A DNA stretch of 6,412 nt from an uncultured Collinsella sp. (GTDB lineage: Bacteria > Actinomycetota > Coriobacteriia > Coriobacteriales > Coriobacteriaceae): the NCBI GenBank assembly GCA_900552145.1, contig URYW01000093.1, forward strand, positions 1 to 6,412, in the 5' to 3' direction. This document shows positions 1 to 5,838 of the stretch, in pieces; within the stretch, counting starts at the first letter, position 1; each line of letters opens with the position of its first letter. The notes under the pieces are model-generated. The model had not been told where the DNA came from and made no database searches. It worked only from the letters and a program-made list of their open reading frames with translations. A program made the translations under genes and the position numbers.

Positions 1-994
1 GCGCGTGTTCGTCGCGTCGTTCTCGAGTCACATTCATCGTTTGCAGCAGATCTGCGATGCTGCCCGCAAGTGCGGCCGTAAGGTCGTTGTGACCGGTCGC
101 TCCATGCTCACTAACACCCGCGTGGCGCGCGAGCTGGGCTACCTCAACATCGACGACGCCGATATTATCGATGCCTTCGATATCGATAACCTGCCCGACG
201 ACAAGATCGTCGTCATGTGCACCGGTTCGCAGGGCGAGCCGCTGTCGGCCCTGTCCCGTATGGCCAACGGCGAGCACAAGACGCTTTCCATCCACGAGGG
301 CGATACCGTCATCCTCTCGGCAACTCCCGTTCCCGGCAACGAGAAAGCCGTTCAGCAGGTCGTCAACAGCTTGGCCAAGCTCGGCTGCGACGTGTGGGAT
401 AAGAACCGTGCTCTTGTCCACGTCTCGGGCCACGGCAGCCAGGAGGAGCTTAAGCTCCTGATGGCCATGGCCAAGCCCACGTACTTTATGCCGGTTCACG
501 GTGAGGCCGTGCATCTGCGCGCCCATGCTCAGCTGGCCCGCAAGATGGGCATCAAGGATGATCACATCTTTATCCTCGATAACGGCGACACGCTCGAGAT
601 GCGCGGTGGTATCGTCAAGCGTGGTACGCCCGTCGAGTCCGGCGTCGTCTACGTCGACGGCCTGCGTATCGGCGATACCGACCCCATCGTCCTGCGCGAT
701 CGCCAGAAGCTCGCCAATGACGGTATGGTCACGGCCGTCGCCATCGTCTCGCTCAAGCACAAGAAGATTGAGGCCATCGAGTTCTCGGGCCGCGGCGTCT
801 CGTTTGCCATCGACGACCAGTTCTCCGAGGATGCCTCCGCGTCTATTATGAAGACGATTGAGAAGGGCAAGTTCAGCTTTACGAGCAGCGGTTCCGATGC
901 CATTCGCAAGGCCGTGCGCGACTCGCTCTCTAACTTTATCTGGAGTCGTACGCGCGCTCGTCCGATGATCATCCCGGTCGTCATGGAGGTTTAG
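1..994 (+). CDS. rnj: Ribonuclease J, C-terminal part (5' end outside window)
   Basis: RNase J is a cytoplasmic metallo-beta-lactamase/beta-CASP ribonuclease with 5'-to-3' exonuclease and endonuclease activity in mRNA decay and rRNA maturation. About 330 residues are present, reading in frame from base 2. Relatives are around 550-560 residues, so the N-terminal HxHxDH metal site lies upstream and the window opens inside the beta-CASP domain. Counting the GTG at base 5 as residue 1, I see the beta-CASP signature TGSQGEPLSALSRMANG (73-89), an HVSGH motif (139-143) with SQEELK behind it, and PVHGE (163-167), whose His is a metal/phosphate ligand of this family. The C-terminal domain follows, with the typical ending RARPMIIPVVMEV. 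The open frame continues to base 1, so the GTG at base 5 is not the real start. The stop TAG is at 992-994, one base before ftsK. Identification is secure; whether this is the only RNase J of the genome (J1/J2) cannot be seen. Confidence 0.95.
   Translation, partial: RVFVASFSSHIHRLQQICDAARKCGRKVVVTGRSMLTNTRVARELGYLNIDDADIIDAFDIDNLPDDKIVVMCTGSQGEPLSALSRMANGEHKTLSIHEGDTVILSATPVPGNEKAVQQVVNSLAKLGCDVWDKNRALVHVSGHGSQEELKLLMAMAKPTYFMPVHGEAVHLRAHAQLARKMGIKDDHIFILDNGDTLEMRGGIVKRGTPVESGVVYVDGLRIGDTDPIVLRDRQKLANDGMVTAVAIVSLKHKKIEAIEFSGRGVSFAIDDQFSEDASASIMKTIEKGKFSFTSSGSDAIRKAVRDSLSNFIWSRTRARPMIIPVVMEV
985..990 (+). promoter_or_regulatory. Ribosome binding site for ftsK, deciding a TTG start
   Basis: GGAGGT lies inside the last codons of rnj, five bases before the TTG at 996-998. 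It supports the unusual start codon, because no other in-frame start in the first part of ftsK has such a site. Being inside rnj, it points to translational coupling of the two genes. Confidence 0.8.
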
Positions 995-995
995 T

Positions 996-3776
996 TTGGC
1001 GCGCGGATCTGCACAAAACGCCAAAGGCAATAAAGCCAACAACCAACCGGCATCTGCTAAGGGTGCCGGTTCCCATCTTCGTGCCAATAAGGGCCACGAG
1101 ACCGACTTCGACGATTTTGAGCCCCTGGTCGAGCCCTCGGCCAACCGCGATATCGCCGGCGTGGTCATCGCCGTTTTGGCGATTGCGTCCTTCATTGCCG
1201 TGATTTCGCCGGCGACTGCACCCGTTACGGCTGCGGTTGCCGGTTTCTACCACCTGGGCTTTGGTCTGGGCGCCTACGTGCTGCCGATCGTTATTTTGCT
1301 GTTTGCCGCCACGCTCTTTTTAGGCGAGGACTCGCCGCTCAACGTGCGCTCTGTTGCGGGCGGAGCCGTGGTCTTTATCGCCGTCGTCTCCATTCTTTCG
1401 CTGATGGTGCCGGGTACGAGTGTCTCGTGTGACCTTATGTTCACGCCGCAAAATTTGTCCGCCTCGGGTGGCTACATCGGTGCGTTTATTGCGAGTGCGC
1501 TGCAGAATGCCCTGGGTAAGCCTATCGCTATGGTAGTCCTGTTGGGCCTTGTCGTCGTGGGCTTGGTCATCATCGGCTTTTCGGTGGGTGGCGTGCTGCG
1601 CTCTGCTCGCGACCGCGCGGCCGATTTTGCCGAGCGCCGGCGTGCCGATGTCAACGCCAGCCCGTGGGGTGACGACGAAGCCCTGTCGGTGCCCGGCGTT
1701 GCCCGTCCGCACCTGAGCATTCTTCGTCAAAAGGGCTCCGCTGCTGCCGTGACCACGGTCATGGGCAACGATGTGGACCCGGTTTTGGACGATGACGACG
1801 AGGACGAGAATCCGTTTGTCGACGTGTCCGAGTCGGTTGAGGTTGAGCGCGCTAAGACGACGCTGCTGCCGCGCCGCCATGCCAAGAAGGGCAAGGCTGC
1901 GCCTAAGCTCAATACGAGTGAGCCCGACCCGTCTTGGTCCGATAGCGAGATTGAGCTCACTGAGGGCGATGACGAGGACGACGAGGCGCCGATTGAGACC
2001 GCAAAGACAACTTTGCTGCCGAGTCGCCATGCCAAGCGCGAACAGGTAACCGGCCAGCTTTCGATGGAAGACGACCCCGATAAGATTGACGAGTCCGAGC
2101 CGCCGTTTGCCGTGAATCCTGTCTCGGCAGCACCTCAGATTCCCGACTTCTTGAAGCATCCCAAGGTTGCCGATGCGCCTGCCTCGAGTGCTGTCGGATC
2201 GGCTGCGGCTAGGGATGGGGGAGCGGACGGCGGCGCCGCAGATAACGAGGGCGAAGAAGAGGATGGCCTTAAGCTTCCGCCACTCGAAATCCTGCATGCC
2301 AACCCGCAGTCGGCGTCCTCCGCGTCTTCTGACAAGGAGCTGGAACAGACTGCCGAGTCGCTTCAGTCCACGTTGCTTGAGTTTGGCCGCAGTGCCCGCG
2401 TGGTCGGCTGGATCGCCGGCCCCACGGTGACGACCTTTAAGCTGCAACCTGGCGAGGGCGAGCGCGTGAGCAAGATCTCGAGCCTCGAGGACGATATCGC
2501 GCTTTCGCTCGCTGCCCAGTCGGTGCGTATCTTTGCCCCGATCCCCGGCACCTCGCTCGTGGGCATCGAGATCCCCAATCGCAAGCGCCAGAACGTCAAC
2601 CTGGGCGACGTGCTGCCCTATGTGAAGGGCGGTCCGCTCGAGCTCGCAATCGGGCGCGATGCCGAGGGCACGCCGGTCGTCGCCGACCTTGCCAAGATGC
2701 CCCACCTGCTGATCGCCGGTACCACTGGTTCCGGTAAGTCGGTGATGATCAACTCCATCATCACGACCCTGCTCATGCGCGCGCTTCCCGAGGACGTTCG
2801 CTTGATCATGGTCGACCCCAAGCGCGTCGAGCTTGCGGGCTATAACGGCCTGCCGCATCTTTATGTACCGGTCGTTACCGAACCCAAGCAGGCCGCGAGC
2901 GCTCTGCAATGGGCCGTGTCCGAGATGGAGCGTCGCCTGAAGGTCTTCGAGCGCCTTAACGTGCGTAAGATCTCGACCTACAACGAAAAGCAGGCCGCCG
3001 GCGAGTTTGAGCATTACGACAACCCGCCGCAAAAGATGCCCTACCTGGTCATCATTATTGACGAGCTTTCGGACCTGATGATGGTTGCCGGCAAGGACGT
3101 CGAGGCGTCGATTGTGCGTATCGCCCAGCTGGGCCGTGCCGCCGGAATACATCTTATCGTGGCCACGCAGCGCCCCAGCTCCAACGTGGTGACGGGCCTT
3201 ATCAAGGCCAACATCACCAACCGCATCGCCTTTAACGTCGCCACGGGTATCGACTCGCGCGTCATCATCGACCAGATGGGTGCCGAAAAGCTTACCGGTT
3301 TGGGCGACATGCTGTTCTCCAAGGTCGACTGGGGCAAGCCTCGCCGTATTCAGGGATGCTTTGTTTCGGATGATGAGATCAACGAGATTGTCGAGTTCGT
3401 CAAGTCGCAGAGCGAGCCCGACTACCACGAGGAGATTCTGTCTGCCGTGGCGCCCGCTTCCATGTCCATGGCGGGTGGCGGCGGTATTGTCCGCACCGGA
3501 GTAGCCGAGCCGCAAGACGATGATCCGCTCATTTGGGAAGCCGCCCATATTGTGGTGGAATCGCAGCTTGGCTCCACATCTGGCCTGCAACGTCGTCTGA
3601 AGGTTGGCTATGCGCGTGCCGGGCGTATTATGGACATGCTGGAAGAAAAGGGTGTCGTCGGCCCGCCCGACGGTTCCAAGCCGCGCGAGGTCCTGTTGGA
3701 CGAGGAGGGGCTTGCCGCGCTGGAATCTGTCGACGCCGAGATGGCACGTGAAGATCGTGAGTTTGGAGGATTCTGA
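996..3776 (+). CDS. ftsK: DNA translocase FtsK/SpoIIIE
   Basis: This is a septum-anchored, ATP-driven hexameric DNA pump that clears or segregates chromosomal DNA at division. It has 926 residues, longer than Bacillus SpoIIIE (about 790). After a polar N-tail come four probable membrane helices at about 52-72, 88-110, 118-138 and 176-200. An acidic, low-complexity linker follows at about 201-425 and holds a duplicated motif described separately. The alpha/beta motor starts near 426 (LKLPPLEIL). Walker A is GTTGSGKS (575-582), Walker B is LVIIIDELSDLMM (684-696) with D689/E690, and ATQRPSSNVVTGLIKANI (723-740) is the conserved block behind it. The C-terminal gamma winged helix, which reads orienting DNA sequences, covers about 845-905, with LQRRLKVGYARAGRIMD (864-880) and GVVGP. 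All catalytic signatures are intact. The TTG start is chosen for its ribosome binding site and because it follows rnj directly. The stop TGA overlaps the rodZ ATG by one base. Function is secure from the family; its role here is inferred. Confidence 0.96.
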   Translation: MARGSAQNAKGNKANNQPASAKGAGSHLRANKGHETDFDDFEPLVEPSANRDIAGVVIAVLAIASFIAVISPATAPVTAAVAGFYHLGFGLGAYVLPIVILLFAATLFLGEDSPLNVRSVAGGAVVFIAVVSILSLMVPGTSVSCDLMFTPQNLSASGGYIGAFIASALQNALGKPIAMVVLLGLVVVGLVIIGFSVGGVLRSARDRAADFAERRRADVNASPWGDDEALSVPGVARPHLSILRQKGSAAAVTTVMGNDVDPVLDDDDEDENPFVDVSESVEVERAKTTLLPRRHAKKGKAAPKLNTSEPDPSWSDSEIELTEGDDEDDEAPIETAKTTLLPSRHAKREQVTGQLSMEDDPDKIDESEPPFAVNPVSAAPQIPDFLKHPKVADAPASSAVGSAAARDGGADGGAADNEGEEEDGLKLPPLEILHANPQSASSASSDKELEQTAESLQSTLLEFGRSARVVGWIAGPTVTTFKLQPGEGERVSKISSLEDDIALSLAAQSVRIFAPIPGTSLVGIEIPNRKRQNVNLGDVLPYVKGGPLELAIGRDAEGTPVVADLAKMPHLLIAGTTGSGKSVMINSIITTLLMRALPEDVRLIMVDPKRVELAGYNGLPHLYVPVVTEPKQAASALQWAVSEMERRLKVFERLNVRKISTYNEKQAAGEFEHYDNPPQKMPYLVIIIDELSDLMMVAGKDVEASIVRIAQLGRAAGIHLIVATQRPSSNVVTGLIKANITNRIAFNVATGIDSRVIIDQMGAEKLTGLGDMLFSKVDWGKPRRIQGCFVSDDEINEIVEFVKSQSEPDYHEEILSAVAPASMSMAGGGGIVRTGVAEPQDDDPLIWEAAHIVVESQLGSTSGLQRRLKVGYARAGRIMDMLEEKGVVGPPDGSKPREVLLDEEGLAALESVDAEMAREDREFGGF
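1851..2036 (+). repeat. Duplicated 12-residue motif in the FtsK linker
   Basis: The peptide AKTTLLPRRHAK (residues 286-297, bases 1851-1886) recurs as AKTTLLPSRHAK (336-347, bases 2001-2036), exactly 50 residues later. Each copy is preceded by (V/I)-E-x, followed by a basic residue, and sits a short distance after a run of Asp/Glu. Of twelve codons, four differ silently and one changes Arg to Ser. The DNA has therefore drifted while the peptide stayed nearly fixed, as expected for a functional short motif rather than a fresh duplication. Confidence 0.85.
3765..3770 (+). promoter_or_regulatory. Ribosome binding site for rodZ-like gene
   Basis: GGAGGA lies in the last ftsK codons, five bases before the ATG at 3776. 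Together with the TGATG stop/start overlap it indicates translational coupling of ftsK and the rodZ-like gene. Confidence 0.8.
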
Positions 3777-5287
3777 TGGCTGCACGCTTTGGTGACATGC
3801 TGCTCGAGCAGCGTCGCCGAATGGGCCTTTCCATTCAGCAGGTCGCCAACACCATCAAAATCAGGCCGCAGATCATCGAGTTTTTCGAGACCGGTAACTT
3901 TGCCTCGATGCCGCCGCGCGGCTATGCGCAGGGCATGATTTCGAGCTATGCTCGCTTTTTGGGCCTCAATCCGCGCGAGGTCGTCAATGCCTACTTTGAC
4001 GACCTGATGGCATACGAACGCGAGACGTCCCAGCAGGGCGGTCGTTTTCAGGACGCCGCCGGCTACGTCAATTCGCGTTCCTCGGTCGATAACGGGCGCT
4101 TCCTGATGGTTCAGGGCGGTCGTTCGACCCGCTATGGACAGCGTCCTCAGCAGGCCGGTTATATTACCGAGACGGGTTCGGGCGAGGAGATTCGCTCACA
4201 GCGTGACCGGTTCCGCAGTACGCCGATGCCCGAGGACCGTGCACTTCCCGCTGCCCGCGGCGTGGCGCGTGACCCTCGTGCCGGCTACGGCGACGGCGGC
4301 TATTCCGATCGCGGTTACCGTGGTGCCTCTATGGGACGCTCTCGCGGTGGCTATGCGGATGCCGATACCACGCAGGTGACGCCGCGTCTTCGCTCTCAAT
4401 CACAGCCGTATGGCCAGCGCTCTTCGGCTTCGCGTTCGGGCCAGCGTGGCTATCAAGGCCGCGGTGAGCTTGCGCCCCGCTCGGGTCAGCGCAGCCTTCA
4501 GGGCCAGGGCGGCTATCGCGGCCGTTCCGATAGCAATCGCGGTCGTATGCCTCAGGGAGGCGGCCGCAGCAGTTCCGGTCGTGGACGCGGCGGATCACGT
4601 ACTCCTCAAAACAACGGGCTCGATCCGCGTATCGTCTACGCCGGCATCGGTGCCGTTGTGCTGCTGTTGATTGTGCTCATCGTGGTGCTTCTGCGTGGCT
4701 GCGCATCTTCGGCGCCCGGGAACACGCCCGAGACGCCCACTGCTACCAAGATGACGACCAAGAAGTCTTCTAAGAAGACCGAAACGGTCGACGAGGACGA
4801 TGACACCGATGAGGCGACGGATGAGTCGACTGATTCGGACGCTACCAAGACGACGGCCAAGAAGGAAGAGAACGAGGTCACGAAGGTCAAAGTCTCCGTT
4901 GCCAAGGGAAAGACCGCGTGGATTGAGGTCAAGGTTGACGGCAAGTCGGTCTATGGCGCCCAGGCGACTGGCCCCTTTGAGCAGGAGTACACGCCCGAGT
5001 CTTCGATCGAGATCACCACGTCCAAGCCTTCCGATGTCACCGTTACCAAGAACGGTGAAAAGGTTCGTTACGATACCAAGACCTCGGGCGTGGCGCGTGT
5101 GACGATCACCGTTCCCAAGAAGGAGACGTCTGATTCCGAGAATGGTGAAAGTTCTGATGGTACCGACACCACCGATGGTACCGATACCACCGACGGTACC
5201 GATGCCCAGTCCACGGATGGCGCCGATACCGCAACTGACGGTCAGACACCCACCGATTCTACCGACAATTCGTACGATAGCTACTAG
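3776..5287 (+). CDS. rodZ: RodZ-like HTH membrane protein with RG-rich linker
   Basis: The protein has 503 residues. An N-terminal helix-turn-helix of the RodZ type covers about 5-75 (GLSIQQVANTIKI, then PPRGYAQGMISSYARFLGL). A long disordered linker of about 85-283 is rich in Arg, Gly, Tyr, Gln and Ser. One membrane helix spans about 287-307. A Lys/Thr stalk with an acidic run (337-355) follows, then a beta-rich domain at about 367-447 resembling the C-terminal DUF4115 domain of RodZ (AWIEVKVDGKSVYG, then VTVTKNGEKV). The tail repeats Thr-Asp-Gly. In rods, RodZ links MreB filaments to the envelope through its HTH, which acts as a protein contact rather than a DNA reader; some family members may also bind nucleic acid. 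No N-terminal signal peptide is present, so the helix should orient the HTH to the cytoplasm. Position directly after ftsK matches a common arrangement in Gram-positives. The family call is firm; an MreB-linked role here is unproven because MreB cannot be seen. Confidence 0.85.
   Translation: MAARFGDMLLEQRRRMGLSIQQVANTIKIRPQIIEFFETGNFASMPPRGYAQGMISSYARFLGLNPREVVNAYFDDLMAYERETSQQGGRFQDAAGYVNSRSSVDNGRFLMVQGGRSTRYGQRPQQAGYITETGSGEEIRSQRDRFRSTPMPEDRALPAARGVARDPRAGYGDGGYSDRGYRGASMGRSRGGYADADTTQVTPRLRSQSQPYGQRSSASRSGQRGYQGRGELAPRSGQRSLQGQGGYRGRSDSNRGRMPQGGGRSSSGRGRGGSRTPQNNGLDPRIVYAGIGAVVLLLIVLIVVLLRGCASSAPGNTPETPTATKMTTKKSSKKTETVDEDDDTDEATDESTDSDATKTTAKKEENEVTKVKVSVAKGKTAWIEVKVDGKSVYGAQATGPFEQEYTPESSIEITTSKPSDVTVTKNGEKVRYDTKTSGVARVTITVPKKETSDSENGESSDGTDTTDGTDTTDGTDAQSTDGADTATDGQTPTDSTDNSYDSY
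4256..4600 (+). repeat. Coding low-complexity RG/GY/GQR-rich segment of the RodZ-like protein
   Basis: Residues 161-275 hold 23 Arg, 7 Tyr, only 7 acidic residues and no Lys. Recurrent units are GY-x-x-R, RGG, RGRGG and four GQR elements across the longer linker (121-123, 213-215, 222-224, 237-239). One unit is repeated at 15-residue spacing: RSGQRGYQGRG (220-230, from base 4433) and RSGQRSLQGQG (235-245, from base 4478). The composition resembles RGG boxes of RNA-binding, phase-separating proteins; that functional parallel is inference. Confidence 0.8.
5156..5203 (+). repeat. 18-bp tandem repeat, 2.7 copies, in the rodZ tail
   Basis: Units start at 5156, 5174 and 5192 (the last is 12 bases long). 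Each begins GA(T/C)GGTACCGA and encodes Asp-Gly-Thr-Asp-Thr-Thr. Copies differ only at third codon positions. This makes a Thr/Asp-rich extracytoplasmic tail and is a plausible site for slippage, so copy number may vary between strains. Confidence 0.85.
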
Positions 5288-5299
5288 GCCGCTCGTACG
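5271..5299 (+). promoter_or_regulatory. Possible hairpin spanning the rodZ stop codon
   Basis: CGTACGA (5271-5277) is exactly complementary to TCGTACG (5293-5299), giving a 7-bp stem with a 15-base loop that contains the rodZ stop codon. It ends three bases before the yajQ ribosome binding site. There is no U-run, so it is not an intrinsic terminator; it could be an RNA processing or stability element, or chance. Confidence 0.25.
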
Positions 5300-5301
5300 C
5301 G

Positions 5302-5307
5302 AAAGGA
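5302..5307 (+). promoter_or_regulatory. Ribosome binding site for yajQ
   Basis: AAAGGA stands six bases before the ATG at 5314. The octamer CGAAAGGA recurs upstream of rimO, unlike the GGAGG sites used by ftsK and rodZ. Confidence 0.7.
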
Positions 5308-5313
5308 AACATC

Positions 5314-5811
5314 ATGGCTAAAGATTCCAGCTTCGACGTCGTGTCCGAGGTCAACATGCAAGAGGTCGATAACGCCTTTCAGCAGACCACGCGCGAGATT
5401 TCCCAGCGCTATGACCTTAAGGATTCCGGCGCCACGATCGAGCTTTCGAAGGGCGACAAGCTCTTTACGATCAACGCCCCGGCCGACTTTGTCTCCAAGC
5501 AGATTGTCGACGTGCTGAGCTCCAAGCTCATCAAGCGCGGCATCGACCTCAAGGCCGTCTCGTGGGATGCTCCGCAGGCGGCATCGGGCGGCACCGTGCG
5601 CGTGCTCGGCCATATCGTCGAGGGTATCGACCAAGCGACCGCCAAGAAGATCAACAAGGACATCAAGGACCAAAAGCTCAAGGTCAAGGTGACCATCGAG
5701 GCCGACAAACTGCGTGTTTCCTCTGCTTCGAAGGACGCGTTGCAGTCCGTGATCCAGTTCCTGCGCGACCAGGACTACGGCCAGCCGCTGCAGTTCACCA
5801 ACTACCGCTAA
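5314..5811 (+). CDS. yajQ: YajQ family nucleotide-binding protein
   Basis: This is a 165-residue cytoplasmic protein of the YajQ (UPF0234) family, normal in length (about 160-165). The N-terminus SSFDVVSEVNMQEVDNAF (5-22) and REISQRYDLK (27-36) match the family opening. KLIKRGIDLK (71-80), GIDQATAKKINKDIKDQKLK (104-123) and the ending GQPLQFTNYR (156-165) are further family blocks. Members fold as two alpha/beta domains. Xanthomonas and Pseudomonas homologues bind cyclic di-GMP and affect gene expression, and the family has also been linked to RNA or nucleotide binding; the role in Gram-positives is not settled. One departure is visible: the family block usually read as RVTGKxRDDLQ is RVSSASKDALQ here (134-144). 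The gene starts 26 bases after rodZ with a good ribosome binding site and is probably co-transcribed with it. Family identity is secure; the biochemical activity of this protein is unknown. Confidence 0.93.
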   Translation: MAKDSSFDVVSEVNMQEVDNAFQQTTREISQRYDLKDSGATIELSKGDKLFTINAPADFVSKQIVDVLSSKLIKRGIDLKAVSWDAPQAASGGTVRVLGHIVEGIDQATAKKINKDIKDQKLKVKVTIEADKLRVSSASKDALQSVIQFLRDQDYGQPLQFTNYR

Positions 5812-5819
5812 TATCAATC

Positions 5820-5826
5820 GAAAGGA
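5820..5826 (+). promoter_or_regulatory. Ribosome binding site for rimO, long spacing
   Basis: GAAAGGA ends 12 bases before the ATG at 5839, longer than the 5-6 bases seen for the other genes here. It is the only candidate in the 27-base gap. The only other nearby in-frame start candidates (TTG 5851, GTG 5860) are farther away still, so the ATG is preferred. Confidence 0.5.
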
Positions 5827-5838
5827 CCGCTCTCCAAC

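Noticed and set aside
5..7. GTG as a start codon for the RNase J frame
   Set aside because: The frame is open to the left edge and the protein begins in the middle of the beta-CASP domain, so this is an internal Val.
860..867. GAGAAGGG, identical to the Bacillus SpoIIIE recognition sequence
   Set aside because: It is a single copy within codons for Ile-Glu-Lys-Gly of rnj. One 8-mer hit in 6.4 kb on two strands is not surprising, and skew across the chromosome cannot be judged from this window.
1320..3785. 821-codon open reading frame on the minus strand opposite ftsK
   Set aside because: Its codons are exact reverse complements of ftsK codons, so it stays open simply because ftsK residues 110-926 use no TTA, CTA or TCA codons; it closes at the TTA for Leu109. 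The product has no recognisable domain, while ftsK is canonical.
4691..4705. LLRGC after the RodZ-like membrane helix as a lipobox
   Set aside because: It lies at about residue 305-309, far from the N-terminus, and the Arg before the Gly does not fit the lipoprotein signal pattern.
5288..5313. A terminator or promoter between rodZ and yajQ
   Set aside because: The gap is 26 bases with no U-run and no recognisable -35/-10 pair; the adjacent hairpin alone is insufficient.
5284..5817. 177-codon minus-strand frame covering all of yajQ
   Set aside because: It shares codon boundaries with yajQ and reflects the same avoidance of TTA, CTA and TCA. It has no recognisable domain, and the plus-strand protein is a clear YajQ.
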